DNA of 64,000 bases, from positions 1 to 64,000 of the forward strand of contig NZ_JAJCIC010000001.1 of NCBI RefSeq assembly GCF_020554865.1, given 5' to 3'. The notes under the pieces were generated by a model. The model made no database searches and was not told the DNA's origin. It was given only the letters and a program-made list of their open reading frames with translations. Both the position numbers and the translations under genes were made by a program. Positions 32,835-41,638 of the stretch are shown here, piece by piece (position 1 is the stretch's first letter; every line of letters begins with the position of its first letter). The DNA comes from Lacrimispora sp. 210928-DFI.3.58 (GTDB lineage: Bacteria > Bacillota > Clostridia > Lachnospirales > Lachnospiraceae).

Positions 32835-35539
32835 AGATCAGACATAGACAGCTGACTGCAGCCTTGCTGGCAGCTGCAGTTATCGGAACAGGAGCAGGAG
32901 GAAGCCTTCCCGCATACGGTGCAGAGGCCTCTGTGGCAACGGATGAGACCATGTATGTCAATCTGGATTACTACGGAAGGCCCGCCAAGATCAACGTGGT
33001 GAAGGGATGCAGCCTCAACGGTAAACAGACATTTATCGATTACGGAGATTATCTATCTGTAGATAATATGACTGGCCCTGAACAGCCGGAGCTGGGAGAT
33101 GGAAGCGTTACCTGGAATCTTCCGGAAGGCCGGACAGGACGGTTTTACTATAAATGCGCCATGGATACGAAGACGGTGGAGCTTCCCTGGAATTTTGATG
33201 TTTCCTATAAGCTGAACGGCGTTCCCATGGATGGGGAAAAGCTGGCCGGAGCATCGGGTCTGGTGGAGATTCATGTAAAGGCAGTTCCAAATGAGAAGGC
33301 AGCGCTCTACTACCGCAACAACATGCTCCTTGTGGTGGCAGTGCCTGTGGATCTGTCCACCTGCTACAGTGTGGAGGCAGAGGGCTCCCAGACTCAGAAC
33401 ATGGGAGAGACGACCGCAGTGGTATTTACAGCTCTTCCGGGCGAGGAGGGAGATTACAAGGTGCGTATGGGCACTGACAGCTTTGAGACCACAGGCGTGC
33501 TTATGACGATGATGCCGGGAACCATGGAGGATCTGGAGCACATCAAGGACTTAAAGGAGGCAAAGGATACCTGGAGAGATGCCGGGGACCAGCTTTATGA
33601 CAGCCTGGAGCAGATGGCAGAATCTGTGGAAGCCATGCGAGAGGGCGTAAACCAGGCAAAATCCGGAGCAGCCTCCGCGGAGCGGGCAAGGCAGAAGTGG
33701 AGCGGTGCAAAGGACAGCATCCTGGCTGGAAATGACGAGGCATTAAATGCCCTTACCGCATTGTCACAGCAGATGGAGGCCATGGTTCCACATATCCAGA
33801 CAGCAAAGGAGACCTCAGAGATCCTGCATAACAGCATGAACGATATCGTGGCGACCATGGGAGAAATGCAGGAGCCTTTGAGAAAGCTCCATACCAGGCT
33901 CCGGAACATTGAGAGCAGCGCTGATGCTATAGCGGATGAGCTCCCTGATATCCAGAAGGAGATGGAAACCCTTATGGCCCTGGACGCCAGATTCCAGGCC
34001 AATGAGCAAGCCATTCTCACAGCCCTTAAGGACCTGCCGGATACGCTTCAGGAGATCGATATGGATTACTATGATCTGGAGCTGGAGGCAGATAAGCCAA
34101 AGAAATCCGGCTCCCAGTCCTCCGGATCCTCCGGCACAGCAGCCGGGGCAGCAGGAGATCAGGCGGGCGGAAGCAGCGGAGCCGGAGGAAATCAGGAAGG
34201 CGGAAGTAGCGGAGCCGAAGGAGACCAGGAAGGCGGAAGCGGTGCAGCCGGAGGAAACCAGGAAGGCGGAAGCAGTGCAGCCGGAGGAAACCAGGCGGGC
34301 GGAAGCAGCGGAGTTGGGGGAAACCAGGAAGGCGGAAGCAGTGCAGCCGGAGGAAACCAGGAAGGCGGAAGCAGCGGAACCGGGGGAAATAGGCCAGACG
34401 GAAGCACCGGAACTACAGGAGGCCAGGAAGGCGGAGCCGGAGGAAACCAGCCAGGCGGAAGCACCGGAACTACAGGAGGCCAGGAAGGCGAAAGCAACGG
34501 AGCCACAGGATCCGCCGGATCCCAGCCCACCGAAGACACCCAGGACAAAGCCGATGGCGGAGCCGGAAGCAGCAGTTCCTCAGAGAATACAGCAGGCAGT
34601 TCCTCCGCAGATCCCGGTCAGGGCGGCACATCCGGCAGCGAAAACAACAGCGCTGAAAGCTCAGGCCAAAGCACAGCCTCCGACAGCGGCAGCTCACAGG
34701 ATACCAGCCAGGATAACAGTTCCTCCGCATCATCTGACGGCAGTCAGACGGAGGGAACCCCTCTGGCCTCCATTATCAGAAAAGAAGCACCTCTGGTAGG
34801 AGATCCCACAGATATGACGCTCACCGCATCAGAGCTTTTAGCCCTTCTCCAGAAGAGAAAAGGCACCCTGGAGGAGATATCCAAAACCAGCCGCTCCCTT
34901 ACCGTCCTCATGTCAAACCTCATGGACAATACGGCAGATTCTGCCAAATACAGCCGTGAGCTGATCGACAACCTGGATTACCTGATCGAGGATATCACAG
35001 CCCTGAATGATTCACTGGATGTGTATTATCCCGATCTTCAGGAGGCTCTGGATGATTCAAAGGAGCTGGTTGATCGTACCACAGAAGCTTTAAACAGCGG
35101 GATCAGCACTATGACGATCGTTCAGAATACCCTGAGGGCCACCAGCGAGGATGCAGACGCAGCAGCCAGGGACAGCTTAGGGGCCAGTCTGGAGCTTCTT
35201 GATAAGAGCCTAAGCATTCTTGACAGCACCACAGCCATGCGCCAGGCAGGAAGGACCATGAAGGACACTGTTGACAGCCAGCTGGATAAATTTGATACAG
35301 AGAATCGTTTTCTGTTCATGGATCCATCGGAGAAAAAGGTCTCCTTCACCTCCTCTGAAAACGAAGAGCCCAATACTCTGCAGATCGTGCTGAGGACTGA
35401 CGAGATCAGCCTGGACAGCGAAGAAAACAAGCTGTTGGACGCAGAAGGGGAAAAGGAAAATGTGAGCCCACTGCGTCGCATGTGGAATGTATTAGTCCAG
35501 ATGTGGCAGGCGATTATCTCTATTTTCAAAAACCGTTGA
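32831..35539 (+). CDS. Large secreted protein with Gly/Ser-rich repeat, MMPL partner
   Basis: A 902-residue protein: signal peptide (about residues 1-30), a beta-rich domain (about 35-230), a helical coiled-coil domain (about 235-420), a Gly/Ser/Asn/Gln-rich linker (about 430-640), a second coiled-coil region (about 660-840) and a C-terminal hydrophobic helix (VLVQMWQAIISIFK). The layout suggests an extracellular protein tethered at its C-terminus that forms a coiled-coil stalk. It overlaps the MMPL gene and probably works with it. A helical YhgE/Pip-like partner role is possible; no enzyme motif is seen. Confidence 0.65.
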   Translation: MKIRHRQLTAALLAAAVIGTGAGGSLPAYGAEASVATDETMYVNLDYYGRPAKINVVKGCSLNGKQTFIDYGDYLSVDNMTGPEQPELGDGSVTWNLPEGRTGRFYYKCAMDTKTVELPWNFDVSYKLNGVPMDGEKLAGASGLVEIHVKAVPNEKAALYYRNNMLLVVAVPVDLSTCYSVEAEGSQTQNMGETTAVVFTALPGEEGDYKVRMGTDSFETTGVLMTMMPGTMEDLEHIKDLKEAKDTWRDAGDQLYDSLEQMAESVEAMREGVNQAKSGAASAERARQKWSGAKDSILAGNDEALNALTALSQQMEAMVPHIQTAKETSEILHNSMNDIVATMGEMQEPLRKLHTRLRNIESSADAIADELPDIQKEMETLMALDARFQANEQAILTALKDLPDTLQEIDMDYYDLELEADKPKKSGSQSSGSSGTAAGAAGDQAGGSSGAGGNQEGGSSGAEGDQEGGSGAAGGNQEGGSSAAGGNQAGGSSGVGGNQEGGSSAAGGNQEGGSSGTGGNRPDGSTGTTGGQEGGAGGNQPGGSTGTTGGQEGESNGATGSAGSQPTEDTQDKADGGAGSSSSSENTAGSSSADPGQGGTSGSENNSAESSGQSTASDSGSSQDTSQDNSSSASSDGSQTEGTPLASIIRKEAPLVGDPTDMTLTASELLALLQKRKGTLEEISKTSRSLTVLMSNLMDNTADSAKYSRELIDNLDYLIEDITALNDSLDVYYPDLQEALDDSKELVDRTTEALNSGISTMTIVQNTLRATSEDADAAARDSLGASLELLDKSLSILDSTTAMRQAGRTMKDTVDSQLDKFDTENRFLFMDPSEKKVSFTSSENEEPNTLQIVLRTDEISLDSEENKLLDAEGEKENVSPLRRMWNVLVQMWQAIISIFKNR
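34150..34500. repeat. In-frame minisatellite of about 33 bp
   Basis: About ten copies of an 11-residue unit, GGNQEGGSSGA and variants, encoded by 33-bp units. Later units drift to GGQEGGAGGNQ and GGSTGT. The period is a multiple of three, so length change keeps the frame. Antisense and alternate frames here are open only because of the repeat composition. Confidence 0.85.
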
Positions 35540-35593
35540 GAATAAACTTATACAAAATGCACAATAAAAATAGTTAATATTTACAAAAAATGC

Positions 35594-35635
35594 AAGAAAG
35601 CGGCAAATGCAAAGGTTTGCTGCTTTCTTTCTTTT
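35594..35635 (+). terminator. Terminator of the TetR-controlled operon
   Basis: AGAAAGCGGCAAA pairs with TTTGCTGCTTTCT (one wobble) and is followed by a T-rich tail TTTCTTTTG. It lies 55 bp after the stop codon. Confidence 0.8.
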
Positions 35636-35718
35636 GTTAAATGTGTTACAATATTAACAATAATGCACAATACGGAGTCATCCGGCATTTTAAACACAAA
35701 GAAAAGGAGAAGAAAGTC

Positions 35719-36867
35719 ATGGCAAACAGAATTGTACTCAACGAGACCTCCTACCATGGAGCAGGAGCGATCAAGGAAATCGCAGCAGAGGCAAAGGCAA
35801 GAGGCTTTAAGAAAGCCTTTGTATGTTCTGATCCAGACCTTATCAAGTTCAATGTAACAAAGAAGGTAACAGATGTTTTGGATGAGGCAGGACTTGCCTA
35901 TGAGATCTATTCCAATATCAAGCCCAACCCCACCATTGAAAATGTACAGACAGGTGTGGCTGCATTTAAGGCATCCAGCGCAGATTATATTGTAGCCATC
36001 GGCGGCGGCTCCTCCATGGATACCGCAAAGGCAGTAGGCATTATCATTGCTAATCCTGAGTTTGAGGATGTTCGCAGCTTAGAGGGCGTAGCTCCCACAA
36101 AGAAGCCCTGTGTTCCGATCATCGCTGTTCCGACCACAGCAGGCACAGCAGCAGAGGTAACCATCAACTACGTTATCACCGATGTGGAAAAGAAGCGCAA
36201 ATTCGTATGTGTGGACACCCATGACATTCCGGTTATCGCTGTGATCGACCCGGATATGATGTCCTCCATGCCGAAGGGACTGACCGCATCTACCGGTATG
36301 GATGCTCTGACCCATGCAATTGAGGGATATATCACGAAGGGTGCATGGGAGATGACAGACATGTTCCACTTAAAAGCCATTGAGATCATTTCCAAGAGCT
36401 TAAGAGGCGCATGTGAGAACACAAAGGAAGGCCGTGAGGGCATGGCATTAGGCCAGTACGTGGCAGGAATGGGCTTCTCCAATGTAGGACTGGGCATCGT
36501 TCATTCCATGGCCCACGCATTAGGTGCGGTTTATGACACACCTCACGGAGTAGCCAATGCGATCCTTCTCCCAACTGTTATGGAGTACAATGCTCCGGCT
36601 ACAGGGGACAAGTATAAATACATTGCCATTGCCATGGGCGTAGAGGGCGTAGAGGCTATGAGCCAGGAGGAGTACCGCAAGGCAGCTGTTGACGCTGTGA
36701 AGAAGCTGTCCGCAGATGTAGGCATTCCGGCTGACCTTAAGGCGATCGCAAAGGAAGAGGATGTTGACTTCCTGACACAGTCAGCTATGGATGACGCCTG
36801 CCGTCCGGGTAACCCGAAGGATCCGACCTTTGAGGATATCAAGAACCTGTACCTTTCCTTAATGTAA
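35719..36867 (+). CDS. Iron-containing alcohol dehydrogenase
   Basis: A 382-residue group III (Fe-ADH) enzyme that interconverts aldehydes and alcohols with NAD(H). Marks are GGGSSMDTAKAVG near residue 95, PTTAGTAAEVT (near 140), and the iron ligands in TGMDALTHAIEGY, HSMAHALGAVYDTPHG with two metal histidines. It resembles lactaldehyde reductase/1,3-propanediol or butanol dehydrogenases; the substrate cannot be told. AAGGAGAAG precedes the ATG at 35719. It is a single-gene unit between terminators, and its strongly biased codons suggest high expression. Confidence 0.88.
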   Translation: MANRIVLNETSYHGAGAIKEIAAEAKARGFKKAFVCSDPDLIKFNVTKKVTDVLDEAGLAYEIYSNIKPNPTIENVQTGVAAFKASSADYIVAIGGGSSMDTAKAVGIIIANPEFEDVRSLEGVAPTKKPCVPIIAVPTTAGTAAEVTINYVITDVEKKRKFVCVDTHDIPVIAVIDPDMMSSMPKGLTASTGMDALTHAIEGYITKGAWEMTDMFHLKAIEIISKSLRGACENTKEGREGMALGQYVAGMGFSNVGLGIVHSMAHALGAVYDTPHGVANAILLPTVMEYNAPATGDKYKYIAIAMGVEGVEAMSQEEYRKAAVDAVKKLSADVGIPADLKAIAKEEDVDFLTQSAMDDACRPGNPKDPTFEDIKNLYLSLM

Positions 36868-37180
36868 TGATACCAGGGTCAAAAGGTCCAAAATCCGATG
36901 CAGGCTTGCCTGCAGGAGGAGCTTTGATCTTGGGACCTGCCAAAAATATGAATAAGCAGCCATTTTCCGCAGAAAATGAGCGGATCATGAATGTTTTTTG
37001 AAAGAAGGCTGACCTTCCGGCATCAGGCTTTTATGCCCGGGAAGGCCAGCCTTCTTTGCTGCACAGAAAAACATTATCAAAATTTAGATAATAAAGATGT
37101 AATATCGGAGAAAACGGTATAGAAAGTTCATATTTTACATATAATTTACATAGACTTTACATTGAGACCAGAAATCGATA
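36868..37180. other. Intergenic region after the alcohol dehydrogenase
   Basis: Holds a perfect hairpin GCAGGC-TT-GCCTGC (36900-36913) and a stronger stem-loop with T-rich loop at 37002-37057. The rest is AT-rich leader DNA with no gene. Confidence 0.6.
37002..37057 (+). terminator. Stem-loop terminator candidate
   Basis: AGAAGGCTGACCTTCC pairs with GGAAGGCCAGCCTTCT around a loop containing TTTT, ending CTTCTTTGC. Only a short T-run follows, so strength is uncertain. Confidence 0.6.
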
Positions 37181-37209
37181 TTGACGATAATTGAAATATC
37201 CCGTATAAT
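37181..37209 (+). promoter_or_regulatory. Sigma-A promoter of the Na/Pi cotransporter
   Basis: TTGACG (37181-37186), a 17-bp spacer and TATAAT (37204-37209). The predicted start near 37216 leaves a leader of about 240 bases before the ATG at 37455. Confidence 0.75.
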
Positions 37210-37215
37210 GAGTAT

Positions 37216-37454
37216 GTGTAAAACAATTGCAGAACATATGTAAATATCAGGAAAAGAGGCGTGGATGGCCGTGGAACAGATTTGCTGTGACCGTTTATAC
37301 GATGGGAAAACAAAGATAGCATAACCTGCGATCTCTGGGTAGATGGCGGGCTATGCTATATTTTTGCCTTCAGCCAGGTAAAAGGTCCTCAGTCTTTGTT
37401 ATCTATATATGGATAATAAAGCATACGCCTGTTCCTGAACAAAAAGGAGAAAAT
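37216..37454 (+). promoter_or_regulatory. Long structured leader with terminator-like hairpin
   Basis: Near its middle, ATAGCATA (37316-37323) pairs with TATGCTAT (37352-37359) and is followed at once by ATTTTTG, which looks like an attenuator. The sequence before it (GGGAAAACAAAG, then GGGTAGATGGCGGG inside the hairpin) faintly recalls GEMM-type c-di-GMP riboswitches, but the match is not good enough to name it. No known phosphate riboswitch fits. Confidence 0.5.
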
Positions 37455-39125
37455 ATGGGAATGGAATTAATATTAGGTCTGCTGGGCGGTCTTGCCCTGT
37501 TTCTCTATGGTATGCAGATGATGAGTACCAATCTGGAAGCAGTGGCGGGAAACCGGATGAAGCAGATACTGGAACGCCTTACGGCAAACCGTTTTTTAGG
37601 CGTGCTGGTGGGAGCAGGGATCACTGCCCTGATCCAGTCATCCTCCGCTACCACTGTCATGACTGTGGGCTTTGTTAACTCAGGCCTTATGAGCCTCAGG
37701 CAGGCTGTGTGGATCATCATGGGAGCCAATGTGGGTACCACCATCACAGGCCAGCTGATCGCCCTTGACATCGGTGCCCTTGCACCCTTGATCGCATTTG
37801 CAGGCGTTGTGCTCATTGTCTTTGTGAAAAACAAAAAGGCACAGCATGTGGGAGGGATTATCGCCGGTATCGGCGTGCTTTTTATCGGTATGGGCATGAT
37901 GAGTGATGCCATGGTACCCCTCAGGGAATCACAGACCTTCGTTGATATGGTGACAAAGTTCTCCAATCCGATCCTGGGCATCCTGGTGGGCGCAGTGTTC
38001 ACAGCGGTCATCCAGTCCTCTTCTGCTTCTGTGGGTATCCTCCAGGCGCTGGCCATGGGAGGCGTTATCAATCTCCACAGCGCCGTGTTTGTCCTGTTCG
38101 GCCAGAACATCGGTACATGTATCACTGCCGTCCTGGCCTCTGTGGGAACAAGCAGGAATGCAAAGCGCACCACATTGATACACCTGATGTTTAATATGAT
38201 CGGAACAGCGATTTTTGTGACCCTGTGTCTGTTCCTGCCGTTTACAGACTGGATGGTAAGCCTGGCTCCGAATGATCCGGTGTCCCAGATCGCTAATGTC
38301 CACACCATTTTTAACCTTACCACCACGATCCTGCTTCTGCCCTTTGGCTCCCTTCTTGAGAAGCTGGCCATCCGCATTCTGCCTGACAGCCAGGCTCCTG
38401 TGAAGGATGCGGACAGCTGGTTCGAGGGCCTTATGGCATCCAAGCATCATTTGGGCGTATCCACCATTGCCATCAATCAAATCCATGAGGAGATCGAGGC
38501 CATGCTGGAGACTGCAAGGATCAATGTGACAGAGAGCTTTCACGTATTGGAAAACGGATTGGGAGACGGCGGGATTGAGGAAATCGCAGAGAGGGAGGAG
38601 GATATTGATCTGACAAATGTCCGGCTTTCCCAGAAGATCTCGAAGATCCTGGTATTAGACCAGACTCCGAAGGATATTGAGGCATTAAATCAAATGTATA
38701 CGATTCTGGGCAATATTGAGCGAATCGGTGACCATGCCATGAACCTGGCAGAGTATGCGGAAACCATAAAGGAGAAAAACCTTAAGTTCTCCGAATACGC
38801 AGGCAAGGAATTCCGGACAATGGAGGAATCCTGCGCAGAGGGCATGAGGCTGCTGAAAGCGGCCGCAGCGGGAAGCTCTGATTTTAAGCTGTCCCAGGTA
38901 GCGGATATTGAGCAGAAGATCGATGATATCACAAAAGCCTTCCGCCAGAACCAGATTGACCGCATGCGGGCAGGCAACTGCAATGTGGAATGCTCCATCC
39001 TCTATTCAGAAATGCTGACAGACTATGAGAGGATCGGAGACCACATGTTAAACATTGCAGAGGCATATGATGCCATTGAGTGGTCCGGTGAGAGGAGTCA
39101 GATAGGAGCAGCGGCAACGGCTTAG
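37455..39125 (+). CDS. Na/phosphate cotransporter with PhoU-like domain
   Basis: A 556-residue NptA/YjbB-type protein. The N-terminal 310 residues hold two inverted PNaS repeats with the signature QSSSATTVMTVGFVNSGL near residue 58 and QSSSASVGILQALAM near 185. The C-terminal 200 residues are helical and PhoU-like (NMYTILGNIERIGDHAMNLAEYAE; ERIGDHMLNIAEA). Family members export or import phosphate and sense it through the PhoU part. The ATG at 37455 follows AAAAAGGAGAAAAT. A long leader suggests RNA-level control. Confidence 0.9.
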   Translation: MGMELILGLLGGLALFLYGMQMMSTNLEAVAGNRMKQILERLTANRFLGVLVGAGITALIQSSSATTVMTVGFVNSGLMSLRQAVWIIMGANVGTTITGQLIALDIGALAPLIAFAGVVLIVFVKNKKAQHVGGIIAGIGVLFIGMGMMSDAMVPLRESQTFVDMVTKFSNPILGILVGAVFTAVIQSSSASVGILQALAMGGVINLHSAVFVLFGQNIGTCITAVLASVGTSRNAKRTTLIHLMFNMIGTAIFVTLCLFLPFTDWMVSLAPNDPVSQIANVHTIFNLTTTILLLPFGSLLEKLAIRILPDSQAPVKDADSWFEGLMASKHHLGVSTIAINQIHEEIEAMLETARINVTESFHVLENGLGDGGIEEIAEREEDIDLTNVRLSQKISKILVLDQTPKDIEALNQMYTILGNIERIGDHAMNLAEYAETIKEKNLKFSEYAGKEFRTMEESCAEGMRLLKAAAAGSSDFKLSQVADIEQKIDDITKAFRQNQIDRMRAGNCNVECSILYSEMLTDYERIGDHMLNIAEAYDAIEWSGERSQIGAAATA

Positions 39126-39127
39126 TG

Positions 39128-39988
39128 TCAGCGTTTTTTGGCCGGAACCTTGTTCTGTATCCTCCACTCCCTGGGTGCTATCCCGTAGGTCTTTTTAAAG
39201 GCGCGCGAAAAATGAAGCTGGCTGGGATAGCCCACGGCATTGCTGATATCCTTGATGGACAGCTCCGTGAGCTTTAAGAGCTCAGCAGCCTTCGTCATCC
39301 TGTAATGTATCAGAAATTCCTGGGGACTCTGGCCCACGGCGTCGCGGAAGATCTTTCCGAAGTAGCTGCGGTTTAAGCTGCAGAAGGCGGCGATGTCCTC
39401 CACGGAAATATCGTTCTGGAAGTTCTGCTCAATAAAGGAGGTGGCTTCCCGGACATAGAAGTCCTGGAGCCTTCCGGCCTGTGACAGCTTGCGGGAGGAA
39501 GAGGAACGTGTCAGGTAGTCCAGGAACAGGTATAGATGGCCGATCAGGTGAAAAGGAGGCATGTCGGAATGATGGGCGATATAGAGCATCTCATTTTTTA
39601 ACTCCAGCGACAGATCCCTGGCATTGGAGTGGTATATGGGATTGTCGATGGTCAGGCCGGATATATCCAGGGCCTCCTTTACCCTGAGGCCGTCAAACTC
39701 CAGCCAGGTATATTCCCAGGGATGATCCTTGTCCGCATAATAGGTGGTGACCTGTTTGGGGAAGATCATAAAGCCTTCTCCGCTTTTAATATGGTAGATC
39801 CTGGTCTGTCCGCTGAAGTCTGTGGACTCCAGGGTCCCTGCGCCGGAGATCACATAGTGGAACAGAAAATGGTTCCTGACAAAGGGGCCAAAGGAGTGGA
39901 GCGGAGTGCACTGCTCCCACCCATATTGATATAATCCCAGGTCGACAAAACGCTCATTGGGAAAAACTGAAAACAAATAATTATCCAT
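39128..39988 (-). CDS. AraC-family regulator of the sugar locus
   Basis: A 286-residue regulator with an N-terminal cupin-like sugar-binding domain (YVISGAGTLESTDFSG...IKSGEGFMIFPKQVTTYYAD) and two AraC HTH motifs (SVEDIAAFCSLNRSYFGKIFRDAVGQSPQEFL and SIKDISNAVGYPSQLHFSRAFKKTYGIAPREWR). It resembles MsmR/RafR activators of raffinose and melibiose operons. It diverges from the ABC importer genes across 288 bp and probably activates them in the presence of an alpha-galactoside. Its stop is two bases from the end of the Na/Pi gene (convergent). Confidence 0.88.
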   Translation of the reverse strand: MDNYLFSVFPNERFVDLGLYQYGWEQCTPLHSFGPFVRNHFLFHYVISGAGTLESTDFSGQTRIYHIKSGEGFMIFPKQVTTYYADKDHPWEYTWLEFDGLRVKEALDISGLTIDNPIYHSNARDLSLELKNEMLYIAHHSDMPPFHLIGHLYLFLDYLTRSSSSRKLSQAGRLQDFYVREATSFIEQNFQNDISVEDIAAFCSLNRSYFGKIFRDAVGQSPQEFLIHYRMTKAAELLKLTELSIKDISNAVGYPSQLHFSRAFKKTYGIAPREWRIQNKVPAKKR

Positions 39989-40276
39989 TTTGTACAGGCT
40001 CCTTTCGTCAGTTCTATCGAATTAGACAAAGCAAATCAAATGAAATTGGTAAAAATTCACAGCAAATTCTTCTCTTAACTCTTATTATATACCCAAATGC
40101 ATCCTTATATCAACTCTTTCATAAAAATATAGCATTTTGGCATATTTTTCCCAATATCAGAACATTTACGCAGAATTTACCAAATGATAATATAGGATCA
40201 CAAAGCAAACCGCGGAATTGCATCAGATGGAACGACGGTTCCGTTTGAAAAAAGAAAAAATGACAGGGGGTAAATT
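39989..40276. promoter_or_regulatory. Divergent control region of the raffinose-type locus
   Basis: An AT-rich 288-bp gap. TATATA-like boxes lie near 40085, and GATAATATAGGATC near 40187-40200 may hold the -10 of the importer operon. No clear palindrome was found; AraC-type sites are often direct repeats that cannot be picked out by eye. Confidence 0.4.
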
Positions 40277-41578
40277 ATGCACAAGATGGCGAAAACAGGC
40301 GTTGTCATGGGCGTTGCTGCACTGACTGCGGCTATGTCCTTAAGCGGCTGCCAGAGCTCAGGCAGGACAGCGGACGGTAAGGTGAAGCTGACCTTTCAGA
40401 TCTGGGATACTGCCCAGAGGAATGGTATGCAGGACATTGTGAATGCATATATGGAAAAGAATCCGAATGTGGTGATCGATGTCCAGGTGACAAGCTGGGA
40501 TGAATATTGGACAAAGCTGGATGCAGCGGCAGAATCCAACCAGCTTCCGGATATTTTCTGGATGCACACCAACCAGATCTTGAAATATGCAGATTATGGT
40601 ATGCTTGCAGATGTGACGCACCTTTACGATGACGAGGATCCTGATTATTACAAAAAACATTACTCTGACATTTCCATGAACAATGCAAGAGGCAGCGATG
40701 GAAATATGTATGGAGTTCCGAAGGATAAGGATACCGTGTGCCTGGCCTACAACAGGGTGATGTTCGATCAGGCCGGGGTCGCTTATCCTGACGAGACCTG
40801 GACCTGGGATGATCTCTGTGAGGCTTCGGCGGTCATCTATGAGAAGACCGGGAAGTATGGCTACATGGCATATGCAGACGAGCAGCTGGGCTACTGGAAC
40901 TTTGTATACCAGGCAGGCGGCTATATCTTAAATGAAGACAAGACAAAAGCAGGCTTTACGGAACCAGCTACAAGAAAGGGCATGGAGTTCTACATCAACC
41001 TCCAGAAAGAGCCATGGTGCCCGGATCAGAACTACTTTGCGGAGACCAATCCCGGCACCGCCTTTATGTCGGGACAGGGAGCTATGTACCTGGAGGGCAA
41101 CTGGAACCTGATGTCTATGATGGAGAACAACAAGGATATTGAAGGTCAGTGGGATGTGGCAGTTCTTCCAAAATGCCCGGATCCAATGAGTGGAGACGGC
41201 AGGGCGACGATCTCCAACGGTCTTTCCTACGCTACCGGTGCAAGGGGCAGGAACCTGGAATATGCCCTTGACTTCTTAAAATTCTGCGGATCCGAGGAGG
41301 GCCAGCGTGTACAGGGCTTATCCGGTGCTGCGATTCCTGCATATGATGGCTTGGAGGACACCTGGATCTCCGCATTTGACAAGTTTGAGCACAAGCTCAG
41401 TGTGGAGCACTGCGTAGAGATGTTCCCCTATGGCGTACAGAGCGTAAACAATGCCTCCAGACCAAACTGGAAGACCCAGGTAAATGACATCCTGCTCAAG
41501 ATCTACAGCGGTGAGCTGACCCTGGATGAGGGACTTGAGAGCATGCAGAAGCAGGTGGACGAGGCAAAGGCTCCGTAA
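40277..41578 (+). CDS. ABC sugar transporter, substrate-binding lipoprotein
   Basis: An extracellular solute-binding protein (family 1, MsmE-like), 433 residues. A lipobox LSGC near residues 21-24 marks lipid attachment at Cys24 after the signal peptide. The mature part shows VKLTFQIWDTAQRNGMQDIVNAYMEKNPNV and typical WDVAVLP and FCGSEEGQ elements. It begins the importer operon, 49-61 bp before the first permease. Context with alpha-galactosidase suggests raffinose, stachyose or melibiose as ligand. RBS AGGGGG precedes the ATG. Confidence 0.9.
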   Translation: MHKMAKTGVVMGVAALTAAMSLSGCQSSGRTADGKVKLTFQIWDTAQRNGMQDIVNAYMEKNPNVVIDVQVTSWDEYWTKLDAAAESNQLPDIFWMHTNQILKYADYGMLADVTHLYDDEDPDYYKKHYSDISMNNARGSDGNMYGVPKDKDTVCLAYNRVMFDQAGVAYPDETWTWDDLCEASAVIYEKTGKYGYMAYADEQLGYWNFVYQAGGYILNEDKTKAGFTEPATRKGMEFYINLQKEPWCPDQNYFAETNPGTAFMSGQGAMYLEGNWNLMSMMENNKDIEGQWDVAVLPKCPDPMSGDGRATISNGLSYATGARGRNLEYALDFLKFCGSEEGQRVQGLSGAAIPAYDGLEDTWISAFDKFEHKLSVEHCVEMFPYGVQSVNNASRPNWKTQVNDILLKIYSGELTLDEGLESMQKQVDEAKAP

Positions 41579-41638
41579 TGGCATAGGTGCCATGAAGCCA
41601 TCAGGACGAAATAACTGATTCATCGATTGGAGGGTAAT

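Noticed and set aside
34150..34500. Possible CRISPR-like array
   Set aside because: The units are contiguous, in frame and have no spacers; it is a coding minisatellite.
33936..34799. Long alternate-frame and antisense frames in the Gly/Ser repeat region
   Set aside because: They result from the repeat's base composition and lie inside a well-supported secreted protein gene.
37505..38443. 312-codon antisense frame over the Na/Pi cotransporter
   Set aside because: No RBS or protein pattern; a by-product of codon bias in the sense gene.
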